64,000 nt of DNA, taken from Lutraria lutraria (taxonomy: Eukaryota > Mollusca > Bivalvia > Venerida > Mactridae). The notes below the pieces were generated by a model. That model had not been told where the DNA came from, did not search any database, and saw only the letters and a list, made by a program, of their open reading frames with translations. The DNA is taken from NCBI GenBank assembly GCA_964023205.1, contig OZ026847.1, forward strand, positions 8,306,819 to 8,370,818, given 5' to 3'. Each line of letters opens with the position of its first letter. Within the stretch, counting starts at the first letter, position 1. The position numbers and the translations under genes are program-made. Shown one piece after another: positions 12,520-54,290 of the stretch.

Positions 12520-13500
12520 CTGCAGCAAAAAACGGAAACCAGTTTAAGGTACGGGTTGTAATATGTATGGTGAAAGTATAGCGGCTGCTCCATCAATCAA
12601 ATGAAAGATACAAGCGTCAAACTTAGAGAAACGTTTTTAAATATCATGAAAACTGGCATTTATCCTTGTTCAATTACACCGATAAAATTAAAGTCCATGT
12701 ATGAAAGTATTGTGATCCCAAAAGAGTTAATGTGGAACTATTCTAAGTGTGAAGTAGAAAAATTGGAAAAATCTCACAAGTTTTGTGTCACTTGTGACAG
12801 CGGTCAACAGACTATTTGTTGGCTTAATCTTTACTGAACGGTGAACCAGTCGAAGTTATGATTACTCACAAAAAACTGCAATTCTTTGATTTTTATCAAC
12901 AAGACAAGGAAATATTGATTTATAGAATTATACACTTTGCCAATTGAAACAATATCAAATGAAAGGATTTATTCTGGATATTTTTAGATTATGTCACAAG
13001 TATTATCTTACTTTTATAACGTTGTAAGCAGTGGATAGTTCCCATCAAAGTATCAGTGGAATAAATTATTGTTTTGTAACGTCTTGAAACAAGAGAGGTC
13101 ACTTCAGCATGGACGCGTTTCTTCATATCTACGTAAGATATACTTTGTCATCGAATTTATCATGTGACGGATATTGTAGTCCATTGTGGTCAATTGCTCG
13201 TGATTCTGACATATTTAGCTTGTTTGCATGTAAAACCATCATACAAGCGCCAGCAACGATCTTCTCTAGACAATATATACGTAAATGTGAAAAATGTCTA
13301 CTTCTAATTAACAGACAGTATCTGAAGGCACAAAGTATGCTTCTGTCATGAACTTCATAAAAATCGTGAAAAACTGAGGGACATTTTGTTACAGACATGG
13401 TTATGCCTGATTTATTTGTTTCATCAAACTTAATTCTGAATATCAATGCTGTGAAATTTTCAGAATTGCAACTACCAATGACAGTAAAATATTTCATTAC
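12520..13500 (+). pseudogene. Decayed LINE reverse transcriptase C-terminal region
   Basis: The longest open piece (12601-12837) reads KSMYESIVIPKELMWNYSKC then EVEKLEKSHKFC, like the segment after the catalytic core in bivalve LINE reverse transcriptases. After a frameshift near 12838 a second piece continues (GEPVEVMITHKKLQFFDF), then more pieces (LCHKYYLTF; FSRQYIRKCEKCLL near 13260-13305). Several stops and frame changes separate them, so it is dead. The family is from resemblance only; the assignment is clearest for the first piece. Confidence 0.55.
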
Positions 13501-13761
13501 ACGAACATAGTGTGTGCAGTAAAATCTTTACCTGCCTAATTTATGGGAAGTAAGTTAGGTTTACCTGGTGAAATATATGCTATTGTCTTATCAGTATATT
13601 TGTATAATTTATAACTTGTAACTATGCTGTACTCTCCAAAATGGAGGGTTGAATAAAATATAGCTAACACTAACTGATGTGGATAGCACGTGACCTGGGT
13701 GTACACATTGTGGGTTCACTCTCTGTCTTTGCTTTACCCTTATTTGCCAGTATGTAACAAC

Positions 13762-14096
13762 TTAAAGTCCCATTAGCTTTTTGGATGTTAAAATTAAAGT
13801 AGGTCTAATTTTATCTAGAAAGATGTCTTATCAGTGAAAATGGCTTTTCTTTGCAACAAAAACTATCCAAAATTTTCTTTTTAACCACTAATTAAGTACA
13901 TATAAAAATATAGCACAGTATTTTTTCAATGATATTGCAAAAAATGAGAAAAAACAACTGAAAACATTTTTTACGAGATGTGGCTAAAGAAAGGCATAAT
14001 GCAAATATTGTTTTAGAGCAAATGAAATATGTTTCTTACATTTTACAATAATTTTATCTATCATTTTGTATTACTAAATTCAAAAAGCTAATTAAC
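13762..14096. mobile_element. TTAA MITE, family 1 (reverse orientation)
   Basis: Starts TTAAAGTCCCATTAGCTTTT and ends with CAAAAAGCTAATTAA. It is the reverse complement of the 8337-8641 layout, with an eroded right end. Internal sequence (ATATTGCAAAAAATGAGAAA, GAGATGTGGCTAAAGAAAGG) is shared with the other copies. Confidence 0.75.
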
Positions 14097-15950
14097 TCAA
14101 ATGTGTTGATGGTGCGGTGGTCAATACTGGACAATGCGGTGTTGTTTGGTGACCAAGAAAACGGCAAATGAATACATTGAACATAGAATGTGCATACAAT
14201 GGTATAAATCAGGATATATAAATTATATATATACTATTGAACCGTTCATGAATTACACTATAATCTACAGCGAGAGCAACGAACGACTACTCTACTAGGA
14301 GATCGAACCGCACGGTGAAGGTAGAATTTATTCTGTGCTAAGATCGCTTATGCCATTGAAATGGCAGTTTCGGTTTCGGAAGTAGAAAATTCTGAGCTAA
14401 AGACAGGATTTAGGAATTGTGATAACGGCGAAACTGATTTATTTTATATTAAATCCACTTGATTTACACGGATGTAAGTGTTATCATTATCATAGACACG
14501 CCTAATAATCACTCAGACCAGCCAGATACGTCAGGTGGGATACCATTTTTCCAATTGTTATTGATTTTCTTGCCATGTTATTATTCACCGTTTCCCTGTA
14601 GATGCCATTTTCCTTTTCTAAGGGCCCGCTATACCTTCCCCATATTAAAATGTAAAAAAAAGCACTGCAGTTATCTGAACATAAACAGGGCTAGCACTGG
14701 CAATTTTTTCTCTTGAGCCAATTCTTTTAGCGGGGGTTCAGGGGGCCGCAGGCACCCGCAGGGTTAAGGGGCAGCGCCCTTATGGGGGTTAACGGGGGCA
14801 AAGCCCCCTTTGGTGAAAATGTATTTTGAGACCTGCTAAATCTAATTTCTGAGGTTTAAATTAGATCAGTTTGTTACAATATCTATCCCGGTACAACCTA
14901 TTTTCGAACACTTAAGCTTGTTTTGGTCAAAACTAAATTTCAAGGGAAAAGATGCTCGAAAAAATCATTATTGCATATTATTATACCTCACGTGACTTAT
15001 TTACTATATAGTCGTATGTGACGTCAGAGGGTGACAATCCGTAATGTTACCCTGTGACATTACATTTCGGCCCGCTTGCCATAACGAAACTGCCCTCACG
15101 CGCTGACGCGATATTACCGGTTGTCGTGTTTTAGTCAATCTGTTCTATATCATAGACCCTTTTATGGGCGATAATCAAAATCCGCTCATAATTTGACATC
15201 CCGTTTAGCAGAATATAATTTGACAGCGAAAATAACTGTGCTTCGTTTCAATCTCTGTTTGACTCAACCAGAACGAAAAGAACCGTATAATTGTAAGCAT
15301 GTTTGTTGCATTCTTGTCTTTCTTTATTATTGTTTTGTTCGGTATAATAAAATAAATATCACATCCCACATAGGGTGATAGAACGTAATGTTCACCCTTG
15401 ACAAAGTAATGTCAACCTCGGCTAACGCCTCGGTCGACATTACTTGTCTCCAGTAAGTACATAGCTGCTTGAGGCTTCCTTCGAAGTAAAACCAAACTGC
15501 TTTACGTCAGTGACATAATTTCAGACGATGCATAAAACGTGTGCAGAAAAGGATAAACAAAGGTCAACACAGAATGGTTTTCCTTTATTTTGCACAAAAT
15601 CGTCAACTACAGTCCAGAAAACGAAACCCGTCTACTTCTTACACAGAATGGTTTACGCACATTTTGAGTACGAAATATTACCGATACTTGCATGAAACGA
15701 AACCCGTCTAGTCTGGTATACGTCATGTTAAAACATATGCCTTTCAACCAGTGTTTATTTATACTTTGTCACGTTTATAGGTCATGGATTTTCGGAAAAT
15801 CCTAAATGTTTGCACTTCTACGTCGTTCCAATAGTGGTTCGTACTCAAAATTTTCGTACGTGCGATCTCGCAGCAAGTAAAATTTTCTTACGTGATTGTT
15901 GATTTAATTGCGTGATTTACGTAATATTTCACGTGAGTGGGAACACTGTT
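14097..15950. other. Intergenic with GC-rich G-run patch; no gene seen
   Basis: No supported gene. At about 14732-14811 there is an unusually G-rich strand with runs of 3-5 G (GGGGGTTCAGGGGG, GGGTTAAGGGG, GGGGGTTAACGGGGG), which could form G-quadruplexes. Related GTAATGTTACCCT/GTAATGTTCACCCT phrases near 15042 and 15385, plus a short inverted repeat (AAGTAATGTC ... GACATTACTT) near 15404-15445, suggest repeat remnants. Confidence 0.4.
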
Positions 15951-18900
15951 ATATTGTTCCTCATGTTAAACATTACACGTCGTAAGGTTAAATTTAAAAA
16001 AAACTTGATCAAACTTTAAATAATGTTAACATAAAGTGATGACCTACTTACCGTATTCCCGGAAAATTTTAACCATTTTTCGAACACAAGGTTAAACACC
16101 ACTAAATATGTTGTCCAAGGAATGTCAGGGGTACCAAAAGTCATAAAAAGTTTCGTAAGTCTGTTAACTAAGTTTTCTTTTAAAAAAAAAAAACATTAAC
16201 TGTCATAACATATTTACAATACAACACTTTTGTAAGTCTACTGCTCACACGTACACATAGGGCAGTAGAAAGAGTCTCCTCTTCTGAGAACCCTTACTGG
16301 GGTGCAAAATGATAAATGCACCCCACCATCACAACGATTGTATTTTCCCCATTTTACAATCACCAGATACGGATATTTATCAAGATCTGTAGGTTGATAT
16401 GTCTTGCAAATAATGCACTAAATAAAAAAAGTTTGATGAAAAATCATTTTCAGTTCGTAAGGACCCCTATGTCAAATCTGATAAACATTTAGAGGTGTTT
16501 TACCTGACCTATTATATTCCATATATCTGTGACTGAAGTAAATGCTAAAGCTGCGCAGCCAATACTTCATAAGTTTTATTTACTCCCTGGAAACATAGTT
16601 TTTTACTATTTTTATGTGGTAGATATTTTGTATTAGTGGAATTTGGACTATTTGCATTGAGAGAGGTAAAACAATTTATTTCTTATTGGCTTTCTGATCA
16701 TATCCATCAATATGTAAACTTGGACGTTTAAGCGGGAGTTGAAGTCAAATAGCATGTGACTTCATGCAAATTAGTGTAACATGACATCAGCGCTCGTGGA
16801 ATAAAGGAAGTGTTGGAATTTTGGTTGTGTTCGAAAAATGGTTGTTCTGCAGTCTTCACGAAAAACTTTTTTAAGCACTGGACATTCGGTCCAGTGAAAA
16901 TGCAAACTTTACTGGACCGAATGAACTTTTAGTGGACCGAAATGAGAATACACAAAATTCTATATAATTTGGCTGTATGTCATATTGTTCCTCATGTTAA
17001 ACATTACACGTCGTAAGGTTAAATTTAAAAAAAACTTGATCAAACTTTAAATAATGTTAACATAAAGTGATGACCTACTTACCGTATTCCCGGAAAATTT
17101 TAACCATTTTTCGAACACAAGGTTAAACACCACTAAATATGTTGTCCAAGGAATGTCAGGGGAACCAAAAGTCATAAAAAGTTTCGTAAGTCTGTTAACT
17201 AAGTTTTCTTTAAAAAAAAAAAACATTAACTGTCATCACATATTTACAATACAACACTTTTGTAAGTCTACTGCTCACACGTACACATAGGGCAGTAGAA
17301 AGAGTCTCCTCTTCTGAGAACCCTTACTGGGGTGCAAAATGATAAATGCACCCCACCATCACAACGATTGTATTTTCCCCATTTTACAATCACCAGATAC
17401 GGATATTTATCAAGATCTGTAGGTTGATATGTCTTGCAAATAATGCACTAAATAAAAAAAGTTTGATGAAAAATCATTTTCAGTTCGTAAGGACCCCTAT
17501 GTCAAATCTGATAAACATTTAGAGGTGTTTTACCTGACCTATTATATTCCATATATCTGTGACTGAAGTAAATGCTAAAGCTGCGCAGCCAATACTTCAT
17601 AAGTTTTATTTACTCCCTGGAAACATAGTTTTTTACTATTTTTATGTGGTAGATATTTTGTATTAGTGGAATTTGGACTATTTGCATTGAGAGAGGTAAA
17701 ACAATTTATTTCTTATTGGCTTTCTGATCATATCCATCAATATGTAAACTTGGACGTTTAAGCGGGAGTTGAAGTCAAATAGCATGTGACTTCATGCAAA
17801 TTAGTGTAACATGACATCAGCGCTCGTGGAATAAAGGAAGTGTTGGAATTTTGGTTGTGTTCGAAAAATGGTTGTTCTGCAGTCTTCACGAAAAACTTTT
17901 TTAAGCACTGGACATTCGGTCCAGTGAAAATGCAAACTTTACTGGACCGAATGAACTTTTAGTGGACCGAAATGAGAATACACAAAATTCTATATAATTT
18001 GGCTGTATGTCATATTGTTCCTCATGTTAAACATTACACGTCGTAAGGTTAAATTTAAAAAAAACTTGATCAAACTTTAAATAATGTTAACATAAAGTGA
18101 TGACCTACTTACCGTATTCCCGGAAAATTTTAACCATTTTTCGAACACAAGGTTAAACACCACTAAATATGTTGTCCAAGGAATGTCAGGGGAACCAAAA
18201 GTCATAAAAAGTTTCGTAAGTCTGTTAACTAAGTTTTCTTTAAAAAAAAACAACATTAACTGTCATCACATATTTACAATACAACACTTTTGTAAGTCTA
18301 CTGCTCACACGTACACATAGGGCAGTAGAAAGAGTCTCCTCTTCTGAGAACCCTTACTGGGGTGCAAAATGATAAATGCACCCCACCATCACAACGATTG
18401 TATTTTCCCCATTTTACAATCACCAGATACGGATATTTATCAAGATCTGTAGGTTGATATGTCTTGCAAAAAATGCACTAAATAAAAAAAGTTTGATGAA
18501 AAATCATTTTCAGTTCGTAAGGACCCCTATGTCAAATCTGATAAACATTTAGAGGTGTTTTACCTGACCTATTATATTCCATATATCTGTGACTGAAGTA
18601 AATGCTAAAGCTGCGCAGCCAATACTTCATAAGTTTTATTTACTCCCTGGAAACATAGTTTTTTACTATTTTTATGTGGTAGATATTTTGTATTAGTGGA
18701 ATTTGGACTATTTGCATTGAGAGAGGTAAAACAATTTATTTCTTATTGGCTTTCTGATCATATCCATCAATATGTAAACTTGGACGTTTAAGCGGGAGTT
18801 GAAGTCAAATAGCATGTGACTTCATGCAAATTAGTGTAACATGACATCAGCGCTCGTGGAATAAAGGAAGTGTTGGAATTTTGGTTGTGTTCGAAAAATG

Positions 18901-20071
18901 GTTGTTCTGCAGTCTTCACGAAAAACTTTTTTAAGCACTGGACATTCGGTCCAGTGAAAATGCAAACTTTACTGGACCGAATGAACTTTTAGTGGACCGA
19001 AATGAGAATACACAAAATTCTATATAATTTGGCTGTATGTCATATTGTTCCTCATGTTAAACATTACACGTCGTAAGGTTAAATTTAAAAAAAACTTGAT
19101 CAAACTTTAAATAATGTTAACATAAAGTGATGACCTACTTACCGTATTCCCGGAAAATTTTAACCATTTTTCGAACACAAGGTTAAACACCACTAAATAT
19201 GTTGTCCAAGGAATGTCAGGGGAACCAAAAGTCATAAAAAGTTTCGTAAGTCTGTTAACTAAGTTTTCTTTAAAAAAAAAAAAACATTAACTGTCATCAC
19301 ATATTTACAATACAACACTTTTGTAAGTCTACTGCTCACACGTACACATAGGGCAGTAGAAAGAGTCTCCTCTTCTGAGAACCCTTACTGGGGTGCAAAA
19401 TGATAAATGCACCCCACCATCACAACGATTGTATTTTCCCCATTTTACAATCACCAGATACGGATATTTATCAAGATCTGTAGGTTGATATGTCTTGCAA
19501 ATAATGCACTAAATAAAAAAAGTTTGATGAAAAATCATTTTCAGTTCGTAAGGACCCCTATGTCAAATCTGATAAACATTTAGAGGTGTTTTACCTGACC
19601 TATTATATTCCATATAACTGTGACTGAAGTAAATGCTAAAGCTGCGCAGCCAATACTTCATAAGTTTTATTTACTCCCTGGAAACATAGTTTTTTACTAT
19701 TTTTATGTGGTAGATATTTTGTATTAGTGGAATTTGGACTATTTGCATTGAGAGAGGTAAAACAATTTATTTCTTATTGGCTTTCTGATCATATCCATCA
19801 ATATGTAAACTTGGACGTTTAAGCGGGAGTTGAAGTCAAATAGCATGTGACTTCATGCAAATTAGTGTAACATGACATCAGCGCTCGTGGAATAAAGGAA
19901 GTGTTGGAATTTTGGTTGTGTTCGAAAAATGGTTGTTCTGCAGTCTTCACGAAAAACTTTTTTAAGCACTGGACATTCGGTCCAGTGAAAATGCAAACTT
20001 TACTGGACCGAATGAACTTTTAGTGGACCGAAATGAGAATACACAAAATTCTATATAATTTGGCTGTATGT
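15951..20071. repeat. 1,030-bp unit in four tandem copies
   Basis: Unit starts are at 15951, 16982, 18012 and 19042, each beginning ATATTGTTCCTCATGTTAAA. Copies differ only at scattered bases and in the length of an A-run, so the array is very young or homogenised. No long frame is present. Each unit ends with CTGGACATTCGGTCCAGTG, CTGGACCGAATGAAC and GTGGACCGAAATG, small inverted/direct repeats of a GGACCGAATG word. The first right-flank bases (CATATT) match the unit start. Confidence 0.95.
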
Positions 20072-20391
20072 CATATTTTTGGAAGTTTATTCAAATATTT
20101 CATTTTTTTGTTCTGAAAAAAAAAGGTAAAATTATCACTGAAAAATTGACTGGACCTTCGGACCACTGACATTTTCAAATTTACCGGACCTATGGCCATT
20201 TTGGTGGCCTCGGTCCAAGGTCTGGTGCTTAATTCGAAGACTGGTTCCGGGATATTGCTTAAATCCTCAAAAGATATGCTGAAACCAGGTCCATATCATA
20301 CAATGACCATTTCTACTCATACTTTCCTAAAACTCATTCCCTTGCTAATAGTTGTTGCTGCTGAATAGGTAAGCTACCCCCATGTGTTCTT

Positions 20392-20469
20392 TTTGAAAAT
20401 CATCAAAACCTTATTACAAGAACGAAGAATATTCTTCGTTCTTGTAATAAGGTTTTGATGATTTTCAAA
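20392..20469. repeat. Perfect 78-bp palindrome, no spacer
   Basis: Two 39-bp arms meet at 20430/20431. The centre is AACGAAGAATATTCTTCGTT and the ends are TTTGAAAAT and ATTTTCAAA. I checked every base of the arms and found no mismatch. Confidence 0.95.
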
Positions 20470-20563
20470 CATATGTTTCAGTTTTATAGGGAATTTATTT
20501 AAAAAGCATACATGTAGGCAAACTATTTATTTATTTATTAAATAATTTAGCCCTACTAATTAA

Positions 20564-21438
20564 CAGGGCTTGAACATTTTTCAAGGTGGTACTAGTCCTG
20601 TAGGACTAGTAGCTGCAATTTCTTACTCGCCCTTTAGAAGAACCAACTTGCCCTTAAGAAAATTAAGTATTTGTATACTTTTAGAATGTAAGTTATGATT
20701 AAGACTTTAAAGGATGTATACATATCTTCTGTTATGTATGACTTCATGATTGCGGGAAAATTACGTCAGATGCTGACATACATGAACGATACAGATTTTA
20801 TAACTGGCATTTTAATCTTTAATCACTAAGGATCACTGTGATTTGCGTACATATCAAGCCGTCTTTCAAGTAGCAACACTGATATTTATTGCGAATGCTT
20901 CTTCTACTTGAAATTGCTTTCTGTCGTCTGTTCATTTTCGGAAAACGGGCACTGTTTATTATCAGAAAACAGGTAACATGGTGAGATAATTCCGGATTTG
21001 ACACTTACTCGAGTCTGTTGATACGAGACCAACAATAATCAACGCATCCAATTAATTTGTCAAGTATGAAATCCCAATTTTGAAATAAATAGAAAAGCCG
21101 GCTAATGAGGCATTGTCGCAGTTAAACTTGTAAACTTGTAGCCGTGTTTTAAATATGCCGCAGGGCCGGGTACAGGGCAACGATCTTTTTTTAGTCATTA
21201 TAATATATTGTCTAGTGAAAGCGTTTCACGAACGCGGATTTAACATAAACAAAACATGAATCTAAATTGATTCGGATCGAATTGGAAAGAGATATTTCCA
21301 GTTTTAAATAAATTTTAGGGTGATTGAATGCCTGATTTTGTGCTCGCCCCGTCGGACTAGCATTCACAAAAATCTACTGGCCCGATGCCAACTTCCAACT
21401 CGCCAATGTGAGCGGGCGAGTGGAATTTTCAAGCCCTG
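20564..21438. mobile_element. Inverted-repeat element with CAGGGCTTGAA termini
   Basis: Left end CAGGGCTTGAACATTTTTCA and right end TTTTCAAGCCCTG are inverse. Flanks are AT-rich (CTAATTAA and ATTAATTA), a possible imperfect 8-bp duplication, which would fit a hAT-like MITE. Internal sequence 20820-21000 is related, in reverse orientation, to about 22310-22440. No protein recognised. Confidence 0.6.
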
Positions 21439-21549
21439 ATTAATTAAGTCACAAAACAGTCTAATTAGTTGGACTTATAAATAATTATATATGTGCTATG
21501 GATTTGTACCAGCCTCTCTTGCTTTAGAATTTTATATGATTCCTCATAG

Positions 21550-22594
21550 TACAGTATGGTTCGGGTGATTTGTCCTATTTTCGCGAATCGGTGGAATTAA
21601 AATCGCGCTAAGCCACAGGTAGATCACTTCAACAAGGCGATTTGGATTTCGGGCGTAGCGTTCAGATCGACGATGGTCGACGGTGACCGTAACGACTGAA
21701 GGGCAATAATTTGCGGTGGATTGCGGCGACGATCGCTCAACCCGGTGATACGCGATGTCGCCTCTTTACTTTACTCAAAACTTACAAATTTCTTGTCAAT
21801 AACAGTGTTATTCACACATTATTTAATTGCGCTTTTGTGAAGAAATTGTTACCTGATATGTGTGAAAAATTAGCGTTGACATAAATTTAAATCAACGAGT
21901 GTTGAGAACTTAATAGTAGTTGATGAGCTTTAATTAATCTGTCAGCTTTCGTATATTATTGCGCGAAATAATACTACATGTAAACAGTGGACTGGTTTTA
22001 TCAATTAGAGCACCAAGCTACATAGGTCAAATGAGAGACTGCAACTCGGTGTAAATAATGATTCTCGCCCTGGTACTCGATATATAAAACACTAAAAATA
22101 GACATATGAATATCACCCTGTACGTAAAACATAGCTACACAGTTTACATACTCGCTTAGCAATTTGCCGGTTTTTCTACATATTTACTTCAAGAATGGGA
22201 TTTCCTACTTGATAAAATTTAATCAGATGTCTGGATTTCAGTCGGTCTTAGCCGTCGGATTTAGTAAGTGTTAAATCCTGAATTATCTTCTTACCATGTG
22301 ACTGTTTTCGGAAAATGAACGGTCAACAGAAAGCGAAAGTAGAAGAAAGATGCACAATAAATATCATTTTAGCTACTTGAGAGTCGGCTTTAGACATTCG
22401 CAATCCGTGATCCATCGCTATCAAAGATTACCGACTGATAATGAGTAATAAAACGCAGTGAATAGCGACATTGCGGTGATTCGCAGTTTTTTCAAGATCG
22501 ATGCCGCAATGAAAATCGACGCTACGGGTGATAAATTGCCGATTACGAACACGGGGAAAAGCAAAATTCGGACAAATCACCCGAACCGTACTGT
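21550..22594. mobile_element. TA-flanked DNA element just upstream of the JAK-like gene
   Basis: Terminal repeats of about 25 bp: TACAGTATGGTTCGGGTGAT at the left and, inverted, TAACAGTACGGTTCGGGTGA at the right. TA at both ends fits Tc1/mariner- or pogo-type insertion. The interior has no transposase frame I recognise. It ends about 50 bp before the splice acceptor of the first coding exon of the JAK-like gene. Confidence 0.7.
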
Positions 22595-22664
22595 TATTAT
22601 CTTAATTGTAGAACTAAATACTCTAAAAAGCTTTCTCTTTTTCAGGAAGAAATTCAGAAGAATC

Positions 22665-51627
<28,963 letters not shown>

Positions 51628-51638
51628 CTCCTACAATT

Positions 51639-51895
51639 CAGGGGTTGAAATTAGCACTCGCTTGCTTGCAAAATGCGAGTTGCAATTGAAAAATGCGAGT
51701 ATGAAATTTCAATCATCGCAAATTTGCGTGTGCTTTATTTTTCTTATTGTACGTTTGTTTAAAACATTGTCTTGAAAAAAAAATTCACTTTTAAATTTGC
51801 AAGTAGCAATTAGCATTTTGCTAGTTGGAAATTTTGGCACTCGCAATTTTTTGCAAGTGGCAAAAAAAGTTAATTTCAACCCCTGTACATTGTAT
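51639..51895. mobile_element. CAGGGGTTGAAATTA MITE
   Basis: Ends CAGGGGTTGAAATTAGCACT and, inverted, CAGGGGTTGAAATTAACTTT. Interior rich in TTGCGAGT/GCAAATTTGC words. It begins 11 bp after the JAK-like stop codon, so the 3' UTR probably runs into it. Confidence 0.82.
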
Positions 51896-51904
51896 TGTTA
51901 CTTA

Positions 51905-52400
51905 TTATACACCCACTAAAATAGTGGGGGCTGTATAGGAGTCATTTTGTCTCTCTGTCTGTATCTCATGACTGTAGCTCATAGGATAATGTCACACTTT
52001 GAGTTCAAAGATCATAATTTTAATATCTTTTGGCATGTCAGCTCTGTAATTTTGTCAGTTATTGGAGGGTTTTGAAATAAGTTACCACAAATGTTAACCA
52101 TCATTAGTTGATGTGTCACACGCAACTTCCATGGCTTAAGCTCTAAGGTCAAGGGCACACTTTGAGGTTAAAGGTAAGAATCTGTATTTTATTTTGTGTC
52201 CGCTCTGAAAGTAACTTTGTCATCTATGTGTGGATTTTAGTAATATGTGGCATAAAAGTTCATCAAATATGTTGGGATGTGTCTTGGGAAAGACCCTGGT
52301 CTGTATCTCCAAGATTAAGATATCACTTAAAGGTAAAAAATTGGGTCTTTCTTCATGTCAGCTCTAATTTTGTCATTTATGGATGGATTTCGGAAACCAA
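51905..52400. repeat. Dispersed repeat (CACCCACTAAAATAGTGGGGGC type)
   Basis: Starts with a short hairpin (CCCACTAAAATAGTGGG), then degenerate tandem phrases of about 150 bp (AAGGTCAAGGGCACACTTTG, ATCTTTTGGCATGTCAGCTC, TTTTGTCATTTATGGATGGA). No gene. Confidence 0.6.
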
Positions 52401-52689
52401 CCATTTGGAAGATGTTTGTAACTAACAGTATGTGGAGGAGCAGGTACCCAAGCACTGTATATAAAACTGCTGGTACTCAGCTTAAAATTTTACTGTCAAA
52501 TCTTGAGATACTTAGTATGAGAGTTGAAAGGTCACCAGGATTTATTTGTTGTCTTATGTCTGATGAAAATATGAGCAATATATCTTGTGTATAACTTTAT
52601 CAGTAAATGGTCTGCATTCATGATTGCATTGTTGATTAAGGCATTTACTGATTATTTATCAAATGAAAATACCTTAAAAATTGTGTTAG

Positions 52690-53048
52690 TGGTCACCTCC
52701 AAATAAAGGCCACTCTGTGAATATAGGTCATTCTATGATTAAAGGTCATTCTGTGAATAAAGGTCATTCTGTGAATATAGGTCGTTCTATGATTAAAGGT
52801 CATTCTGTGAATAAAGGTCATTCTGTGAATATAGGTCATTCTATGATTAAAGGTCATTCTGTGAATATAGGTCATTCTATGATTAAAGGTCATTCTGTGA
52901 ATATAGGTCATTCTATGATTAAAGGTCATTCCTTCAAAAATTGTCATAAATGATTTAGAACAAAGTGACCTCCGAATAATGAGACCTGTCAATAAAGGCG
53001 ACATTTTGTCTTTCCTTAAGGTAGATTTTGTTCACAGGTTTGAATGTC
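52690..53048. mobile_element. CAGTCAAAC-family MITE with internal minisatellite
   Basis: Starts near GTGGTCACCTCCAAATAAAG and ends TTCACAGGTTTGAATGT. An 18-bp array (52725-52930; unit AGGTCATTCTGTGAATAT alternating with AGGTCATTCTATGATTAA) has grown from the left half. Confidence 0.75.
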
Positions 53049-53433
53049 CAGAAACTGATGCAGAATGTACTTTTAAACATCAACTTTTACTTACTACAGA
53101 CAGTACACATATGAGGAAAATAATCTGTGTTTAATTCCTCTGTTTATTTGTCTAATTATTTACATTTATATATCATTCTATCATTATTAAGTGTGTCTGA
53201 AGTATTATTGTTATTAGAATTCTATGTATCTAGTCATGTTGATATATGATATTATGTATTGATAATATTGTAATGAATGAATAATGCTCAGTGAAAGAAT
53301 TACTGATTTATTCAAATATTGTGAAAGTGCATAACAAGTATTTGGAAATTACTAATTAAAGCAAGTATTGACAAGTGTTTGATTAGTGTATGAGAATAAC
53401 TGATTTACTCAAATATTGTCAAGTGCTTGAATC

Positions 53434-53583
53434 ATAGGGGGCTAATATGTTGCAGTGATAGTGTAAAATGGCATAGCGGACCAAAAACACGTTTATCATA
53501 TATATACATATACATATATGATAAACATGTTTTTGGTCCGTTTTGCCAATTTACACTATCACTGCAACGTACTAGCCCCCTAT
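53434..53583. repeat. Long hairpin, about 70-bp arms
   Basis: ATAGGGGGCTAATATGTTGC ... GCAACGTACTAGCCCCCTAT, with near-perfect arms closing on a TATATACATATACATATA loop. Probably a MITE; no clear target duplication seen. Confidence 0.85.
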
Positions 53584-53710
53584 AGCTTGAATAGTATTTC
53601 AGAATTACTAATTCACAAGAGTATTGAATAATGTTTGATATAAACTAAATACTGACATAAGTTGATAGGATAAATTAGTGTGTCTAGCACCTGTGATTAG
53701 CATTTGATAA

Positions 53711-53888
53711 ACAGTACAACCTCTCCAGAGTGCTCTCTCTTGAGCAACAACCTCCCTTCATCAACAAATTGATTTTTTCCCACTGAATGATTTAACTATT
53801 AATTTAACCTCTCTAAATCAACCACCTCTCAACAACGACATAATTTTACTGCTCCCAAAGGGTGTTGCTTTGGAGAGGTTGCACTGTA
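53711..53888. mobile_element. CAGTACAACCTCT MITE
   Basis: Ends ACAGTACAACCTCTCCAGAG and, inverted, TACAGTGCAACCTCTCCAAA. Same family as 29700-29880. Confidence 0.8.
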
Positions 53889-54137
53889 CATTGTATATCT
53901 GTAACATGCATCAGTGATATTGTGTTTGGAAGAGTGCTGACATTTTTCTGAAATAGACGTAACAGATTTTCATAGAATTGTGTGAAGTAACCATTGTAGA
54001 ATTAGTTTTGCTGTTCCTTTTATTTTTTATGTATCAAGGCAAACAAAAGTCAAATTTTCATAGAAGTCCACCGCCACAGCCTTGACTGTATGTATTAATA
54101 GTATGACATATAGAAACAGTACAGTGGGACATTTTTG

Positions 54138-54259
54138 TCGAGCCCGCCTGCGGTGAGCTCGACATAGTCGCCACAATGGCGGTTGCGTGTCTGTATGTTA
54201 GTTAGTTAGTTAGTGAGTGAGTGAGTGAGTGAGTGAGTGAGTGAGTGAGTGAGTGAGTG

Positions 54260-54290
<31 letters not shown>

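Noticed and set aside
13129..13497. 122-codon minus-strand gene
   Set aside because: It lies antisense over a decayed LINE and resembles nothing.
20819..21004. Small minus-strand gene
   Set aside because: It is inside an inverted-repeat element, and a related stretch in reverse orientation near 22310-22440 shows it is repeat sequence.
22458..22664. Start of the JAK-like protein at 22458
   Set aside because: The upstream part of this open frame lies in a DNA transposon and is followed by a good splice acceptor at 22645; the Met at 22665 fits the FERM start.
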